Assembly: GCA_036557285.1 (NCBI GenBank)
Contig: DATBHW010000003.1
Coordinates: forward strand, 124,001 to 188,000
DNA length: 64,000 nt
Source of the DNA: Ktedonobacterales bacterium
GTDB taxonomy: Bacteria > Chloroflexota > Ktedonobacteria > Ktedonobacterales > DATBGS01
Direction of reading: 5' to 3'
Position 1 is the first letter of the stretch. Each line of letters begins with the position of its first letter. The position numbers and the translations under genes were made by a program. Shown one piece after another: positions 7,656 through 17,096 of the stretch. The notes below the pieces were generated by a model that made no database searches, was not told the origin of the DNA, and was given only the letters and a program-made list of their open reading frames with translations.

Positions 7656-8852
7656 ATGCCAGCAACTATCCTGAAACGGGCTATGATCGTTGTGCTGGAC
7701 GGCGTGGGGGCGGGCGATGCGCCCGACGCCGCCGCCTATGGTGACGCCGGAACCAACTCGCTCGGCCACTGCGCCAGCGCCGTTGGCGGGCTGGAACTGC
7801 CCAACCTGGGCCGGATGGGCCTGGGAAATATTACGCCGATGGAGGGGACGCCGCCGCGCGCCGATGCCACGGGCGCGTGGGGCAGGATGGCCGAACGGTC
7901 TGCCGGAAAAGACAGCACCACCGGCCATTGGGAGATCAGCGGCGTCATTCTCAATCGCCCGCTGCCAACCTATCCCGATGGCTTCCCCCTCGATCTGGTG
8001 AGGCGTTTCGAGCAGGCGATTGGCCGCGAAGTGCTGGGCAACAAAGCCGCTTCCGGCACCGAAATCATCAAAGAACTGGGTGAGGAACACCTGCGCACCG
8101 GGCGACCCATCCTGTATACCTCCGCCGACAGCGTGTTCCAGGTGGCCGCGCATCAAGAGGTTATCCCCCTGGAAGAACTCTATGCCATTTGCGCCACGGC
8201 GCGCCGCATGCTGACCGGAGAACACGCCGTCGGGCGGGTGATCGCCCGGCCTTTCGAGGGGACGCCCGGCCATTTTGTACGCACCGCGCATCGCCGCGAT
8301 TTCTCGTTGGAGCCGCTGGGTACGACGCTGCTCGATCTGCTGGCGGCGCGCGGCGATACCGTGATTGGCATCGGCAAAATCGAAGACCTGTTCGCCGGGC
8401 GCGGCCTCACCGAGCGCAATCACACAGAGACGAACAAAGACGGCATGGCCGCGTCACTGCGCTGTCTGGAGCGTGACTTCACCGGCCTGCTGTTCGTCAA
8501 TCTGGTGGAATGCGATATGCTCTGGGGCCACCGACGCGATGCTCACGGTTACGCCCAGGCGCTGCGCGAGGTGGATGCCTGGATTCCCGACGCGCAGGCG
8601 CGCCTGCGCCCAGGCGACGCGCTCTTTATTACTGGCGATCATGGGGTGGACCCTACCGCGCATGGGACCGACCATACCCGCGAATGCGTGCCTCTGCTGG
8701 CCTGGGGGCCGACGCTGCGCGGCGGAGTGGACCTGGGGACGAGAGCCAGCTTCGCCGACCTGGGCCAGACCGTCGCCGCCGCTTTTGGCGTTGGCCCACT
8801 GGTTGCAGGAACCAGTTTTGCGAGAGAGCTTGGATTATCGAGCGCATTGTAA
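7656..8852 (+). CDS. deoB: phosphopentomutase
   Basis: The 398-residue enzyme interconverts ribose 1- and 5-phosphate (and the deoxy forms) in nucleoside salvage. It has the alkaline-phosphatase-like metal site: VVLDGVGAGDAPDA at the N-terminus, GKDSTTGHWE with the catalytic Thr, and GDHGVDPTAHGTDHT near the C-terminus. The ATG at 7656 is chosen because GGAG lies 8 nt upstream; the frame is open further up to 7629 inside the HNH gene end. Confidence 0.93.
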   Translation: MPATILKRAMIVVLDGVGAGDAPDAAAYGDAGTNSLGHCASAVGGLELPNLGRMGLGNITPMEGTPPRADATGAWGRMAERSAGKDSTTGHWEISGVILNRPLPTYPDGFPLDLVRRFEQAIGREVLGNKAASGTEIIKELGEEHLRTGRPILYTSADSVFQVAAHQEVIPLEELYAICATARRMLTGEHAVGRVIARPFEGTPGHFVRTAHRRDFSLEPLGTTLLDLLAARGDTVIGIGKIEDLFAGRGLTERNHTETNKDGMAASLRCLERDFTGLLFVNLVECDMLWGHRRDAHGYAQALREVDAWIPDAQARLRPGDALFITGDHGVDPTAHGTDHTRECVPLLAWGPTLRGGVDLGTRASFADLGQTVAAAFGVGPLVAGTSFARELGLSSAL

Positions 8853-8889
8853 CCGGTACTGCGCTAGCATAGAGAAGAAGGAGCCTGAT

Positions 8890-10248
8890 ATGGCGACGCC
8901 AACATCTATCAATGCTCACATCTTTGGAGCGTATGATGTTCGGGGCATTTATCCTGCTGAAATCAACGAGGAAGCGGCCTATTCTTTTGGCCGCGCGCTG
9001 GTCCTCTATCTGAAGCCCGCTCAGGTGGCTGTCGGGCGCGACATGCGCCTCTCTTCGCCCGCACTGGCCGAGGCGTTGATGCGCGGCATCACCGATCAGG
9101 GCGCTGACGCTATTGACCTGGGACTGACGACTACCGACGAGTTGTATTTCGCTGTCGGCAAGTTCAACTACCCGGCGGGTGTGATGATTACTGCCTCGCA
9201 TAATCCCAAGCAATACAATGGCTTCAAAGTCTGCCGCGAGCAGGCTATCGCGCTCAGTTCGGCCAGCGGCCTGAACGACATCCGCGATCTGACCCTCAAG
9301 GGCAATTTTCCCAAACCCGAAGCGCCGGGGCGTGTCATCCGCCGCGAAGTCACCGAGGATTACATCGATCACGCGCTGAGCTTCATTGATGTCAATAAGA
9401 TCAAACCGCTGACCATTGCCGCCGACGCGGGCAATGGCATGGCGGGGATGATCCTGCCGCGCGTCTTTAAGCGCCTGCCCTGTCGGCTCATTCCGCTCTA
9501 TTTCGCGCTCGATGGCAATTTCCCCAACCATCCGGCCAGCCCGATTGAGCCGCAGAACATGGTCGATCTGCAAAAAGCGGTGCGCGATAACCACGCCGAT
9601 CTTGGTGTGGCTTTCGATGGCGACGCTGACCGTATGTTCATCGTGGATGAGCATGGCGGGCTGATCGGCGGCGATATGGTCACGGCGCTGGTTTCCAAGA
9701 ACCTGCTCAAGAAGCAGCGCGGCGCGACCATCCTCTATAACCTGATCTGCTCGCGCAGCACGCCCGAAACTATCGAGCGCGCGGGCGGCAAAGCTATTCG
9801 CACGCGCGTGGGCCATTCGTTTATTAAAGCGCAGATGCGCGATGAAAACGCGATCTTTGGCGGCGAACATTCCGGCCACTTCTACTTCCGCGACAACTGG
9901 TACGCCGATTCTGGCCTGATCGCCTTCCTGATCGTGTTGGAACTGATCTGCGAAGAAGGGCAGGCGGTTTCCGCGCTGCTCAAGCCGATTGACACGCGCT
10001 TCCGCAGCGGCGAGATCAACAGCGAGGTCAAAGACATCCCCGGCAAGCTGAAGCAGCTTGAGGCGCAGTATCAGGCGCAGGGCGCGCAGATCGATCATCT
10101 CGACGGTATCACTGTCCAATTCAAGGATTGGTGGTATAACGTGCGCCCCTCCAACACCGAGCCGCTGCTCCGCCTGAACCTGGAGGGCGATACCAGGGCG
10201 CTGATGGAAGCGAAGCGCGACGAGGTGTTGAAGCTGATACGCAGCTAG
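8890..10248 (+). CDS. phosphomannomutase/phosphoglucomutase
   Basis: This 452-residue alpha-D-phosphohexomutase moves phosphate between C1 and C6 of mannose or glucose. The phosphoserine loop TASHNP is at 101-106, metal-binding DGDADR at 243-248, sugar-binding GGEHSGH at 324-330, and the phosphate-binding RPSNTEPLLR loop near residue 425. AAGGAG precedes the ATG at 8890. The same frame is open upstream through deoB, but only the part from 8890 matches the family. It follows deoB by 37 bp, probably one operon. The dual-specificity call rests on the GEHSGH type loop. Confidence 0.92.
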   Translation: MATPTSINAHIFGAYDVRGIYPAEINEEAAYSFGRALVLYLKPAQVAVGRDMRLSSPALAEALMRGITDQGADAIDLGLTTTDELYFAVGKFNYPAGVMITASHNPKQYNGFKVCREQAIALSSASGLNDIRDLTLKGNFPKPEAPGRVIRREVTEDYIDHALSFIDVNKIKPLTIAADAGNGMAGMILPRVFKRLPCRLIPLYFALDGNFPNHPASPIEPQNMVDLQKAVRDNHADLGVAFDGDADRMFIVDEHGGLIGGDMVTALVSKNLLKKQRGATILYNLICSRSTPETIERAGGKAIRTRVGHSFIKAQMRDENAIFGGEHSGHFYFRDNWYADSGLIAFLIVLELICEEGQAVSALLKPIDTRFRSGEINSEVKDIPGKLKQLEAQYQAQGAQIDHLDGITVQFKDWWYNVRPSNTEPLLRLNLEGDTRALMEAKRDEVLKLIRS

Positions 10249-10270
10249 CCGCCACCAACCCCCACCCCGC

Positions 10271-10366
10271 GCCGCCAGGGACGGCGGCGGTACAGGCAAG
10301 AGGCCGCCCTACCGCCGCCCCTCAGCCCCCTTGCCGCCGAGACGGCGGCGGTACGCGCGGGCGCTA
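10271..10366. repeat. GCCGCC hairpin cluster
   Basis: Two hairpin units, GCCGCC-AGGGA-CGGCGGC and GCCGCC-GAGA-CGGCGGC, each followed by GGTAC, sit between the mutase and the SnoaL-like gene. The trailing GCGCTAC supplies the TAG stop (10364-10366) of the SnoaL-like gene on the - strand. Confidence 0.75.
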
Positions 10367-10810
10367 CGATTTCTCCCCGGCAGGCTGGGGAAGCAGACCG
10401 AGCTGCGCCATCACGGCGAAGCGATCAGGAACGCCCCAGTGTTCTACAATCTTCCCGTTTGCAAAGCGGCAGACATCCATGACCGTAATGGTCATGGGTT
10501 TGCCGGTAGGCGGTCCCACGAAAGGGCCGCGATTGGTACCGCGCGCCGTCATGCGTATCCAGACTGTATCGGCGTCGGCGATGCTGTCTTCAATCGTCAG
10601 ATGCAAATCGGGGAAAGCGGTTCGCAGGTACTGAATATCTTCTTTGAAGCCTGCCAATGTCGTCTTCAGCCCGAACTGGTGTTCCCGGTAATCGCTGGCG
10701 AAAAGCGAGTCCAGGGCCGCGTAATTGCCCTTGTTGAACCCCTCTTCAATGACGCGACGCAGCACGTCCTGGTTCTGTTCAGGCGCCCCGTTGTTTTCTG
10801 CTGGAGGCAT
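10364..10810 (-). CDS. SnoaL-like ester cyclase/NTF2-fold protein
   Basis: A 148-residue protein of the SnoaL polyketide-cyclase-like family (NTF2 fold). RRVIEEGFNKGNYAALDSLF near residue 20, FPDLHLTIEDSIADADTVW in the middle and VEHWGVPD towards the end are the family landmarks. The substrate is unknown; most such stand-alone proteins are not true cyclases. It is a paralogue of the gene 24 bp upstream, and the pair is probably one operon from a tandem duplication. The stop codon lies in a repeat. Confidence 0.8.
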   Translation of the reverse strand: MPPAENNGAPEQNQDVLRRVIEEGFNKGNYAALDSLFASDYREHQFGLKTTLAGFKEDIQYLRTAFPDLHLTIEDSIADADTVWIRMTARGTNRGPFVGPPTGKPMTITVMDVCRFANGKIVEHWGVPDRFAVMAQLGLLPQPAGEKS

Positions 10811-10834
10811 GGGTGTGGTTCCTTTCTTGACGAG

Positions 10835-11263
10835 TTAGTGACCAGGCGCAGGGATTACCCCAAGCTGCTGCATCATGCCCACGTCATCGCGCACCTCCCG
10901 ATGCTCCACAGCCTTGCCATCGGCCAGGCGCACGATATGGATTTGCTGCTGCGTGAAGCGCCTGCCAGTGGGCGGCATACCCATAAATGCGCCTTGATGC
11001 GTGCCGCTGAACGTGGTATGCGCCACCACCTTATCGCCTTCGGCGATCATTTCCTCAATCGTCATGTGGAGATCGGGGAAAGCCAGGGTGAGCATCTGAA
11101 CGGCCTGCTTCAGGCCATCCGGGCCATCAGGAGTAATCCCCGGAGGGGCTTCATAGTTGATGCCATCCTGGGCCACTAACTCATCGGCGACTGTCAGGTT
11201 GCCCTTGTTGAACACTTCCTCGAAGAGACGGCGAACGATAGCCTTGTTCACTTCAGTGGACAT
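10835..11263 (-). CDS. SnoaL-like ester cyclase/NTF2-fold protein (paralogue)
   Basis: A 142-residue protein similar in layout to its neighbour: RRLFEEVFNKGN at the N-terminus, FPDLHMTIEEMIAEGDKV in the core and ADGKAVEHREVRDD near the end. An AGGAGC site precedes the ATG. It probably forms an NTF2-like dimeric pocket; the ligand is unknown. Confidence 0.8.
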   Translation of the reverse strand: MSTEVNKAIVRRLFEEVFNKGNLTVADELVAQDGINYEAPPGITPDGPDGLKQAVQMLTLAFPDLHMTIEEMIAEGDKVVAHTTFSGTHQGAFMGMPPTGRRFTQQQIHIVRLADGKAVEHREVRDDVGMMQQLGVIPAPGH

Positions 11264-11289
11264 GTTTTGCTCCTTTTGTCTGGCGCGGC

Positions 11290-11784
11290 TTACAACCAGC
11301 GCCGAACTGTTGCTTTATAGCTCAGATACTCCTCGCCAAACTTCCGCTCCAGATAACGCTCCTCGCGCTGAATCACCGTAAAGTGGACGACAACCAGGGC
11401 CAGCGGCAGCAAGACGATGGCCCAGAGGGAATCGAACAACAGCGCCAGCCCCACATACTGGATTGCCATTGCCAGATACATCGGGTTGCGGCTCAGGCGG
11501 TACGGCCCTCCGGTGAGCAGCGCCGTCGTTGGCCGGTACGGGTTCACGCTGGTTCTGGCGCGGCGCATGAACCCCAGGGCGGCAAATCCAAGCGCGAATG
11601 GTATCAGGAAGCAGGCAGCGCCAACAAGCAGCGTTACGATGCGCGGGAGGAAGCTGACCGGAAAGGCCAGGCTCAGCAGCACGCCCACCAGCAGCACTGC
11701 GACAAAAATGACCGGCGCTGGCGCTGCCCGTGAAGTCTCCTGCGCCTTCGCCGCTCCTGACATGCTTTGCGTTTCATTCATCAT
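11290..11784 (-). CDS. isoprenylcysteine/phospholipid methyltransferase-like membrane protein
   Basis: The 164-residue product has about four membrane segments and the ICMT/PEMT hallmark TGGPYRLSRNPMYLA at 91-105, then an EERYLERKFGEEYLSY tail that completes the SAM pocket in this family. It is an integral membrane methyltransferase of unknown substrate. The start at 11784 is preferred since GGGGAG lies 6 nt upstream; the frame is open to 11853 without a good site. It precedes the two SnoaL-like genes on the same strand. Confidence 0.8.
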   Translation of the reverse strand: MMNETQSMSGAAKAQETSRAAPAPVIFVAVLLVGVLLSLAFPVSFLPRIVTLLVGAACFLIPFALGFAALGFMRRARTSVNPYRPTTALLTGGPYRLSRNPMYLAMAIQYVGLALLFDSLWAIVLLPLALVVVHFTVIQREERYLERKFGEEYLSYKATVRRWL

Positions 11785-11975
11785 AGTTTTCTCCCCTGAT
11801 TCTCCCCGGTAGTGGGAGCTGCCAGCCTGAAGCCGCGCCTTGCAGACGACCACCAGTGAAGCCTTCGAGACGGCGGCGCGCCAGGCAGCATTCGTATCAC
11901 CGCCAACAGCGTAACCTGCTCAAGCCCAAAAGCCCAGGAAGAATACCCACAGCATCACTCACATTTTCGGACACA

Positions 11976-12102
11976 GTTCCATCACGCATGAGGTGTTAGC
12001 AGGCGAGGCGTGTTACTTGTAGCGCCGCCATCTTGGCGGCCAGTCGCTCGCCGCCTGGAAGGCGGCGCTACAAGTGGCTCCCTCCCGCTAGTTGGTGGAA
12101 CT
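11976..12102. repeat. family B small mobile element, 127-bp copy
   Basis: The left end starts GTTCCATCA and the right end reads TTGGTGGAACT, matching the GGTTCCACCA inverted ends of the other family B copies. Two GCCGCC hairpins lie inside (12017-12040 and 12049-12074). The flanks are TCGGACACA (11967-11975) and TGGGACACA (12103-12111), an 8/9 direct repeat read as an aged 9-bp target duplication. It fills much of the 429-bp gap before the regulator gene; nothing else was recognised there. Confidence 0.7.
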
Positions 12103-12213
12103 TGGGACACATCCGATCTATGCCAGGTTGATGAAACGTGTGCTATGATGGTCTTTGGCGGGCATCATGGGGGAGCAGCAGACGAGAAAGCGCCGCGCCA
12201 GGAGAACAACGCC

Positions 12214-14529
12214 GTGAATGCAGATGAGCCGTCTTTTGGAGCATCACTCAAGCAGTACCGCCTGGCGGCTGGACTGACCCAGGAAGCCCTGGCGGAACGC
12301 GCCGGGCTGAGTGCGCGGGCCATCAGTGACCTGGAGCGCGGCGTGAATCGCATCCCTCGCCAGGATACGCTGGACCTGCTGGCCCAGGCGCTGCGGCTGC
12401 CTCCACGCAAGCGCGCCCTGCTCGTTGCAGCAGCCCGCCCGATAGTTGATCCTGCTGCCGCGCTGGAGCCTCAGATTCATCCGCCGCATAATTTGCCGCT
12501 TCCGCTCACTCCGCTGATTGGGCGCGAATCAGATGCGCTGCGAGCGGCGATGCTTTTGGGGCGCAAAGAAGTGCGCCTGCTCACGCTTGTCGGACCCAGC
12601 GGAGTCGGCAAGACTCGGCTGGGGCTGCAAGTCGCTGAAGATCTGCTTGACCGCTTCGACGATGGCGTCTGGTTCGTGGGGCTGGCTGTCATTCGTGACC
12701 CGGCGCTGGTTGCGGCGGCCATCGCCCAGGCGTTGGGGCTGCGCGAAGCCGCCGGGCAAGCGCCGCGCGATCTGCTGAAAACCGCGCTGCGCGAACGGCA
12801 GAGCCTGCTCTTGCTGGATAACTTTGAGCAGGTTGCGGATGCCGCGCCGCTGGTCGCCGAACTGCTCAGCGCCTGCCCCCGGCTCACGATCCTTGTTACC
12901 AGTCGGGCTGCGCTGCACATCCGGGGAGAATACGAACTGCCCGTCGCGCCGCTGGAGCAGGAAGCAGCGATCACCCTCTTTCTGCAACGGGCGCAGGCGG
13001 TGCAGCCGGACCTGGACGTGACGTTGGAGACGATTCAGGCAGCAGGAGCCATCTGCCAGCGCCTGGACCGGCTGCCGCTGGCGCTTGAACTGGCGGCGGC
13101 CCGTGTGAAGGCGCTGCCGCCGCAGACGCTGCTGGAGCGGCTGAACAGCCGCCTTCCGCTCCTGACCGGCGGGGCATTCGACCTGCCGGAGCGCCAGCGC
13201 ACGATGCGCGACGCCGTTGCCTGGAGCTATGAACTGCTCAGCCCCGGCGAACAGCGCCTGTTCAGGCGGCTGGCTGCCTTTGCCGGGGGTTGTGCGCTGG
13301 AAGCAGCGGAAGCCATCTGCGGCGAGGCAGATGAGGCTTCCACCGCTGTGTTGGAAGCCTTGACAGCCCTGGTGGATAAAAGCCTGCTGCGCGCCGAGAA
13401 CGCCGAAGCAAAAGCGCCGCGCTTCAGCATGCTGGAGATCATTCGGGAATATGCCCTGGAGCGCCTGCGCGAGAGCGGCGAGGCCGAGACCCTGGGCAGG
13501 CGGCACGCTGAATATTATGCCCGTCTGGCAGAAGAGCTAGGGCACGTAGGGCCAGACCAGGACAGGCGGGACGCGCAGCTTATGCGGGAGTACACGAATG
13601 TGCGCGCCGCGCTGGAGTGGACACGCGAACAACGCGAAACCGGCCTGGGCCTGCGCCTGGCAAACGCCTGTGGACGCACATGGTACAGTCGCGGGATGCT
13701 CAGTGAAGTGCTTGGCTGGCACGAAGCACTGCTGGCGCTGGATGATGCTGCTGGCGCCCGCGCAGCTACCCCGCCGGTACGCATTGGCGCGCTCTTCGGG
13801 CTGGCGCAAGACCTGTTGGACCTGGGCCAGTATGATCGCGTTGAAATGCTTGCTAAAGAAGGGCTGGCGCTGGCTGAAAGCATCGGCGACGAGAGCGGCA
13901 TGGGTAACGCGCTGAACCAGCTTGGGGTTGTGGCCGAGACGCGCGGCGATCTGCCCCTGGCAGCCAGGCTCCTTGAGCAAGGGCTGGAACGCTGCCGACA
14001 GGCAGGCGATCTCGGCGGCGAGGGGCGCATCCTGATTACGCTGGGGCATGTCTTCCGCGCCCGGGGCAATTATCCTCGCGCCACGCAGGTCTTCGAGGAG
14101 GCACTGGCGCAGACCCGCCGGATCGGCCTGACCTGGGGTACTGCCAACATCCTCACCAGTCTGGCGCTGCTGGCCCGCGATCAAAGCGACTACCCGCGCG
14201 CGCTGGCGTTGTATCGGGAAAGCCTCAGCCTGCATCGGACCTTTGGCAACAAGACCTACATTGCCTGGATATTCGAGGGCATGGCAGCGGCGGCCAGCGC
14301 GCTGGGCGAGCCTGAGCGCGCCGCGCGGCTTTGTGCGGCAGCCGCCCGATTACGCGAGGAGATGCGCTCGCCCAGGCCACCCGCCGAACAGCTACCCTAT
14401 GACCAGACGGTCGCAGCCGCTCAGCAGACGTTGGGAAGTGAACGCTTCGAGCAGGTGTGGACAGCAGGTCAGGCGCTCTCGCTGGAGGAGGCGCTGTCTT
14501 ACGCGCTGGCAGATGACGCCGGGCGGTGA
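12214..14529 (+). CDS. XRE-NB-ARC-TPR transcriptional regulator
   Basis: The 771-residue protein is a multidomain STAND-type regulator. An XRE helix-turn-helix occupies about 10-63 (LTQEALAERAGLSARAISDLE). An NB-ARC-like ATPase follows, with Walker A GPSGVGKT at 127-134, Walker B LLLLDNFE at 198-205 and the LPLALELAAARV sensor helix. TPR-like helices fill about 470-720. Such proteins use nucleotide-gated oligomerisation to control DNA binding. The GTG at 12214 is chosen because AGGAG lies 9 nt upstream; the frame is open back to 12010, but its first residues would be encoded by a mobile element. Confidence 0.82.
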   Translation: MNADEPSFGASLKQYRLAAGLTQEALAERAGLSARAISDLERGVNRIPRQDTLDLLAQALRLPPRKRALLVAAARPIVDPAAALEPQIHPPHNLPLPLTPLIGRESDALRAAMLLGRKEVRLLTLVGPSGVGKTRLGLQVAEDLLDRFDDGVWFVGLAVIRDPALVAAAIAQALGLREAAGQAPRDLLKTALRERQSLLLLDNFEQVADAAPLVAELLSACPRLTILVTSRAALHIRGEYELPVAPLEQEAAITLFLQRAQAVQPDLDVTLETIQAAGAICQRLDRLPLALELAAARVKALPPQTLLERLNSRLPLLTGGAFDLPERQRTMRDAVAWSYELLSPGEQRLFRRLAAFAGGCALEAAEAICGEADEASTAVLEALTALVDKSLLRAENAEAKAPRFSMLEIIREYALERLRESGEAETLGRRHAEYYARLAEELGHVGPDQDRRDAQLMREYTNVRAALEWTREQRETGLGLRLANACGRTWYSRGMLSEVLGWHEALLALDDAAGARAATPPVRIGALFGLAQDLLDLGQYDRVEMLAKEGLALAESIGDESGMGNALNQLGVVAETRGDLPLAARLLEQGLERCRQAGDLGGEGRILITLGHVFRARGNYPRATQVFEEALAQTRRIGLTWGTANILTSLALLARDQSDYPRALALYRESLSLHRTFGNKTYIAWIFEGMAAAASALGEPERAARLCAAAARLREEMRSPRPPAEQLPYDQTVAAAQQTLGSERFEQVWTAGQALSLEEALSYALADDAGR

Positions 14530-14682
14530 AAGCAAGGGCTAACAAAACGCGATACGTTGACTTCAGCGCCTCTGGTGCTGTATCATGCTGATAGTGGCCC
14601 GTCAGAGCGCGGGCCGTTTGTGGGCGCTTTTCCTGCGGGCAGGCCGATTCAGCAGCATCCGCAGAAGCAGGAGGACGAACCG

Positions 14683-15441
14683 ATGGGGCTGATCTCCCGA
14701 TTCACAACGTATATTAAAACGGTCTTCAGTTCGGCGCTGGACAAGGCTGAAGACCCCGGCATGACCCTGGATTACTCCTACCAGAAGCAGTTAGAGCAAC
14801 TCCAGAACCTGCGCCGCGCTATTGCGGATGTCGTCACCAACGAGAAGCGGTTGGAACTGCAACAGGCCCAGGTGACAACGCAGATGGCAAAATACGAGGA
14901 CCAGGCGCGGCAGGCGCTGGGCGCTAACCGCGAAGACCTGGCGCGCATGGCCCTGGAGCGCCGCCAGAACCTTCAGACGCAGTTGACCGGCTTCCAGCAG
15001 CAGATCGAGCAGTTGAAGGCGCAGCAGGAGAAGTTTGTCCAGATCGAACAGCGTCTTTCCGCGCGCGTGGAATCGTTCCGCACGCAGAAGGAGATGGTCA
15101 AGGCGCAGTATGGCGCAGCCCAGGCGCAGGTCAAGATCAGCGAGGCAGCTACGGGCCTTTCGGAAGAGATGGCCGATGTCAACATGGCTGTCCAACGCGC
15201 CCAGGATAAGGTGCTGACGATGCAGGCGCGCGCCCAGGCGATGGACCAGTTGATCGAGCAAGGCACCCTTCAGGACACCGCGATGATTGGCCCTGGCGGC
15301 GGTGATTACATTGATCGTCAGTTGAACCAGATCAGCAGCCAGTCTCAGGTGGACGCTCAACTGGAGGCTATGAAACAGCAGGTACAGCTTGGCCCTGGCA
15401 ACCAGGCACAGGGGCCAAAGCAGCTTCCCAGTGGGCAATAA
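14683..15441 (+). CDS. pspA: PspA/IM30 phage-shock (ESCRT-III-like) membrane protein
   Basis: The 252-residue protein starts MGLISRFTTYIKTVFSSALDKAEDP, the amphipathic helix and first segment of PspA/Vipp1, and continues as a long coiled coil rich in Gln and Glu (about 25-190). It binds stressed inner membranes as ESCRT-III-like polymers. AGGAGG lies 8 nt before the ATG at 14683; the frame is open upstream to 14557 without support. The adjacent pspAA gene and the nearby pspAB-htpX genes make up the wider Psp set. Confidence 0.92.
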   Translation: MGLISRFTTYIKTVFSSALDKAEDPGMTLDYSYQKQLEQLQNLRRAIADVVTNEKRLELQQAQVTTQMAKYEDQARQALGANREDLARMALERRQNLQTQLTGFQQQIEQLKAQQEKFVQIEQRLSARVESFRTQKEMVKAQYGAAQAQVKISEAATGLSEEMADVNMAVQRAQDKVLTMQARAQAMDQLIEQGTLQDTAMIGPGGGDYIDRQLNQISSQSQVDAQLEAMKQQVQLGPGNQAQGPKQLPSGQ

Positions 15442-15461
15442 GCGGCCAGGGAGAACACAGC

Positions 15462-15731
15462 ATGATTGTACGGATTCTCGGTGAAGATCAATATCGGTTG
15501 GATGACGCTCACCTGTCGGCTATTACCAAACTGGATAACGATCTGGAGAAAGCCGCCGCTCAAGCAGATGAAGGCCAGTTTAGCGCATTACTGGATCAGT
15601 TGGTGAGCTTCATTCGAGAGCAAGGCAAAGTCGTCCCCTACGATGAATTGGCGCCATCGCAACTCCTCATCCCCCCGCCAGATATGAGCATGGCAGAAGC
15701 CAGAAAGTACTTTGAGGAGAACGAACTCTAA
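15462..15731 (+). CDS. pspAA: PspA-associated protein PspAA
   Basis: The 89-residue product (MIVRILGEDQYRLDD at the N-terminus and ELAPSQLLIPPPDMS near the C-terminus) has the typical length and pattern of the PspAA domain, known as the partner encoded directly after PspA in Actinobacteria and Chloroflexota. It is cytosolic with no membrane segment, and is likely an adaptor for PspA. It is 20 bp after pspA. Confidence 0.88.
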   Translation: MIVRILGEDQYRLDDAHLSAITKLDNDLEKAAAQADEGQFSALLDQLVSFIREQGKVVPYDELAPSQLLIPPPDMSMAEARKYFEENEL

Positions 15732-16938
15732 GCCGCTGCCCCGGCCAACAGGATCATGGCGCCAGTGGTTCGCACGCCCCGATGTGCGCGCGGCCCTGTT
15801 GACGACGCTGGGGCTGCGCGCCTCCTGTTCGCTCATCGCAGCCCTGGCCTGGATAGGCGGCCCGGAAGCGGGCCACCCATCGGGCGACGTATTCCGGTAC
15901 CTCACCGCGCCCTGGCTGCATTGGGATACCTCCTGGTATCTTGGAATCGCCCAATACGGCTACACGGCCTATGGCGCCACTGCTTTCATGCCCCTCTATC
16001 CCCTGCTGGTACATCTCCTGGGTGTGGCGCTGGGCGGCCAATACCTGGCCGCCGCGCTGCTGATCTCGACAGGCGCCGCGTTTGGCGCATTGCTGTATCT
16101 CTATCGGCTGGCAGAAAAGCTCAGCCTGACACCCCACGCTGCCCCCTGGACGCTGCTGGCTGCCGCCCTCTTGCCCGTCTCGTTCTTTCTGATGGCCGGT
16201 TATACCGAGTCGCTGTTTCTGTGGGCCGCGCTGGGGGCGCTGCTGGCGTTTCTGGAAGGCCGCTGGCGGCGCATGGCGCTGTTCGCGGTGGTGGCGACTC
16301 TGACGCGCCACCAGGGACTCTTGCTCTCGCTGCTCGTTGTCCCGATGTTTGTCGGCGCTGTGCTGACCTGCGCGCGCCAGGGATGGGCCAGCGCCTGCTG
16401 GCGGGACGCGGCGGCTTCCCTCTGGAAGCCAGGGCTGGCCGCTCTTGCCGGACCCGGCGTCTATCTGGCCTGGCTGCTCGTTGTCGGCCTGGCGCTGCGC
16501 GCGCCGTTTCCCTGGGAACCGCTCGCTGCCGCGAATGGCTGGGATCTCCATTCTACCTGGCCGGGAACCGGCGTCATCGCCGATCTCGTGGCGCTGGCGC
16601 AGAATGCGATACCCATCCCGCTGGGACTCTCCGTTCCCCTGGACGCGGCGGCGGCTATCCTGGCGGGCATTACTATCGTGTTTGCGGTTCGCCGCCTGCC
16701 GCCAGGAATAGCTCTCTACATCATCGGCTGCTGGTGTCTGGCATTGGCGAAGGTGCAATCGGCGGGCCTGACCATCAGCGCGGCGCGCTATCTGCTGGCG
16801 GCGCTGCCCCTGGCTGTGCTGCCAGGAGAACTGCTTGCCAGGGGCCATCCGGCGCTGCGCATAGTCTGGCTGGCGCTGGGGAGCATGCTGGCGCTGTTTC
16901 TCACCTGGGAGTTTACTTCAGGCGGGTGGGTTAACTGA
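15712..16938 (+). CDS. PIG-V-like membrane mannosyltransferase
   Basis: This polytopic protein of about 408 residues has around nine membrane segments and the PIG-V/GT-C landmarks: HWDTSWYLGIAQYGY near residue 70 (with the catalytic Asp), AFMPLYPLL near 90 and GYTESLF near 165. Family members use polyprenyl-phosphate sugars on the outer face of the membrane. The start is uncertain: the TTG at 15712 lies within the end of pspAA, next to a GAGGAG that could instead serve a later non-ATG start. Overlap implies coupling with the Psp genes. Confidence 0.8.
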   Translation: MRRTNSKPLPRPTGSWRQWFARPDVRAALLTTLGLRASCSLIAALAWIGGPEAGHPSGDVFRYLTAPWLHWDTSWYLGIAQYGYTAYGATAFMPLYPLLVHLLGVALGGQYLAAALLISTGAAFGALLYLYRLAEKLSLTPHAAPWTLLAAALLPVSFFLMAGYTESLFLWAALGALLAFLEGRWRRMALFAVVATLTRHQGLLLSLLVVPMFVGAVLTCARQGWASACWRDAAASLWKPGLAALAGPGVYLAWLLVVGLALRAPFPWEPLAAANGWDLHSTWPGTGVIADLVALAQNAIPIPLGLSVPLDAAAAILAGITIVFAVRRLPPGIALYIIGCWCLALAKVQSAGLTISAARYLLAALPLAVLPGELLARGHPALRIVWLALGSMLALFLTWEFTSGGWVN

Positions 16939-16970
16939 GCGAAGAAGCTGTGCCACACCCAGCCCCTCCT

Positions 16971-17072
16971 GCCGCCTGGAAGGCGGCGCTACAGGCCACA
17001 CCAGACCCCACCCTCGCCGCCAGGGACGGCGGCGGTACACGCGGGTGGCCGCCTGGAAGGCGGCGCTACAAG
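16971..17072. repeat. GCCGCC hairpin cluster (three units)
   Basis: Three hairpin units (GCCGCCTGGAAGGCGGCGCTACA, GCCGCCAGGGACGGCGGCGGTAC and again the first type) are packed between the convergent PIG-V-like and pspAB genes. All three are in the same orientation. No terminal inverted repeats of family A or B are present. Confidence 0.75.
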
Positions 17073-17096
17073 TGGTGGGGTACGCAGCAGGCAGTG

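Noticed and set aside
8365-8889. Open frame upstream of and in frame with the phosphohexomutase
   Set aside because: It runs through deoB in another frame and has no protein-family features; the mutase starts at 8890 with AAGGAG.
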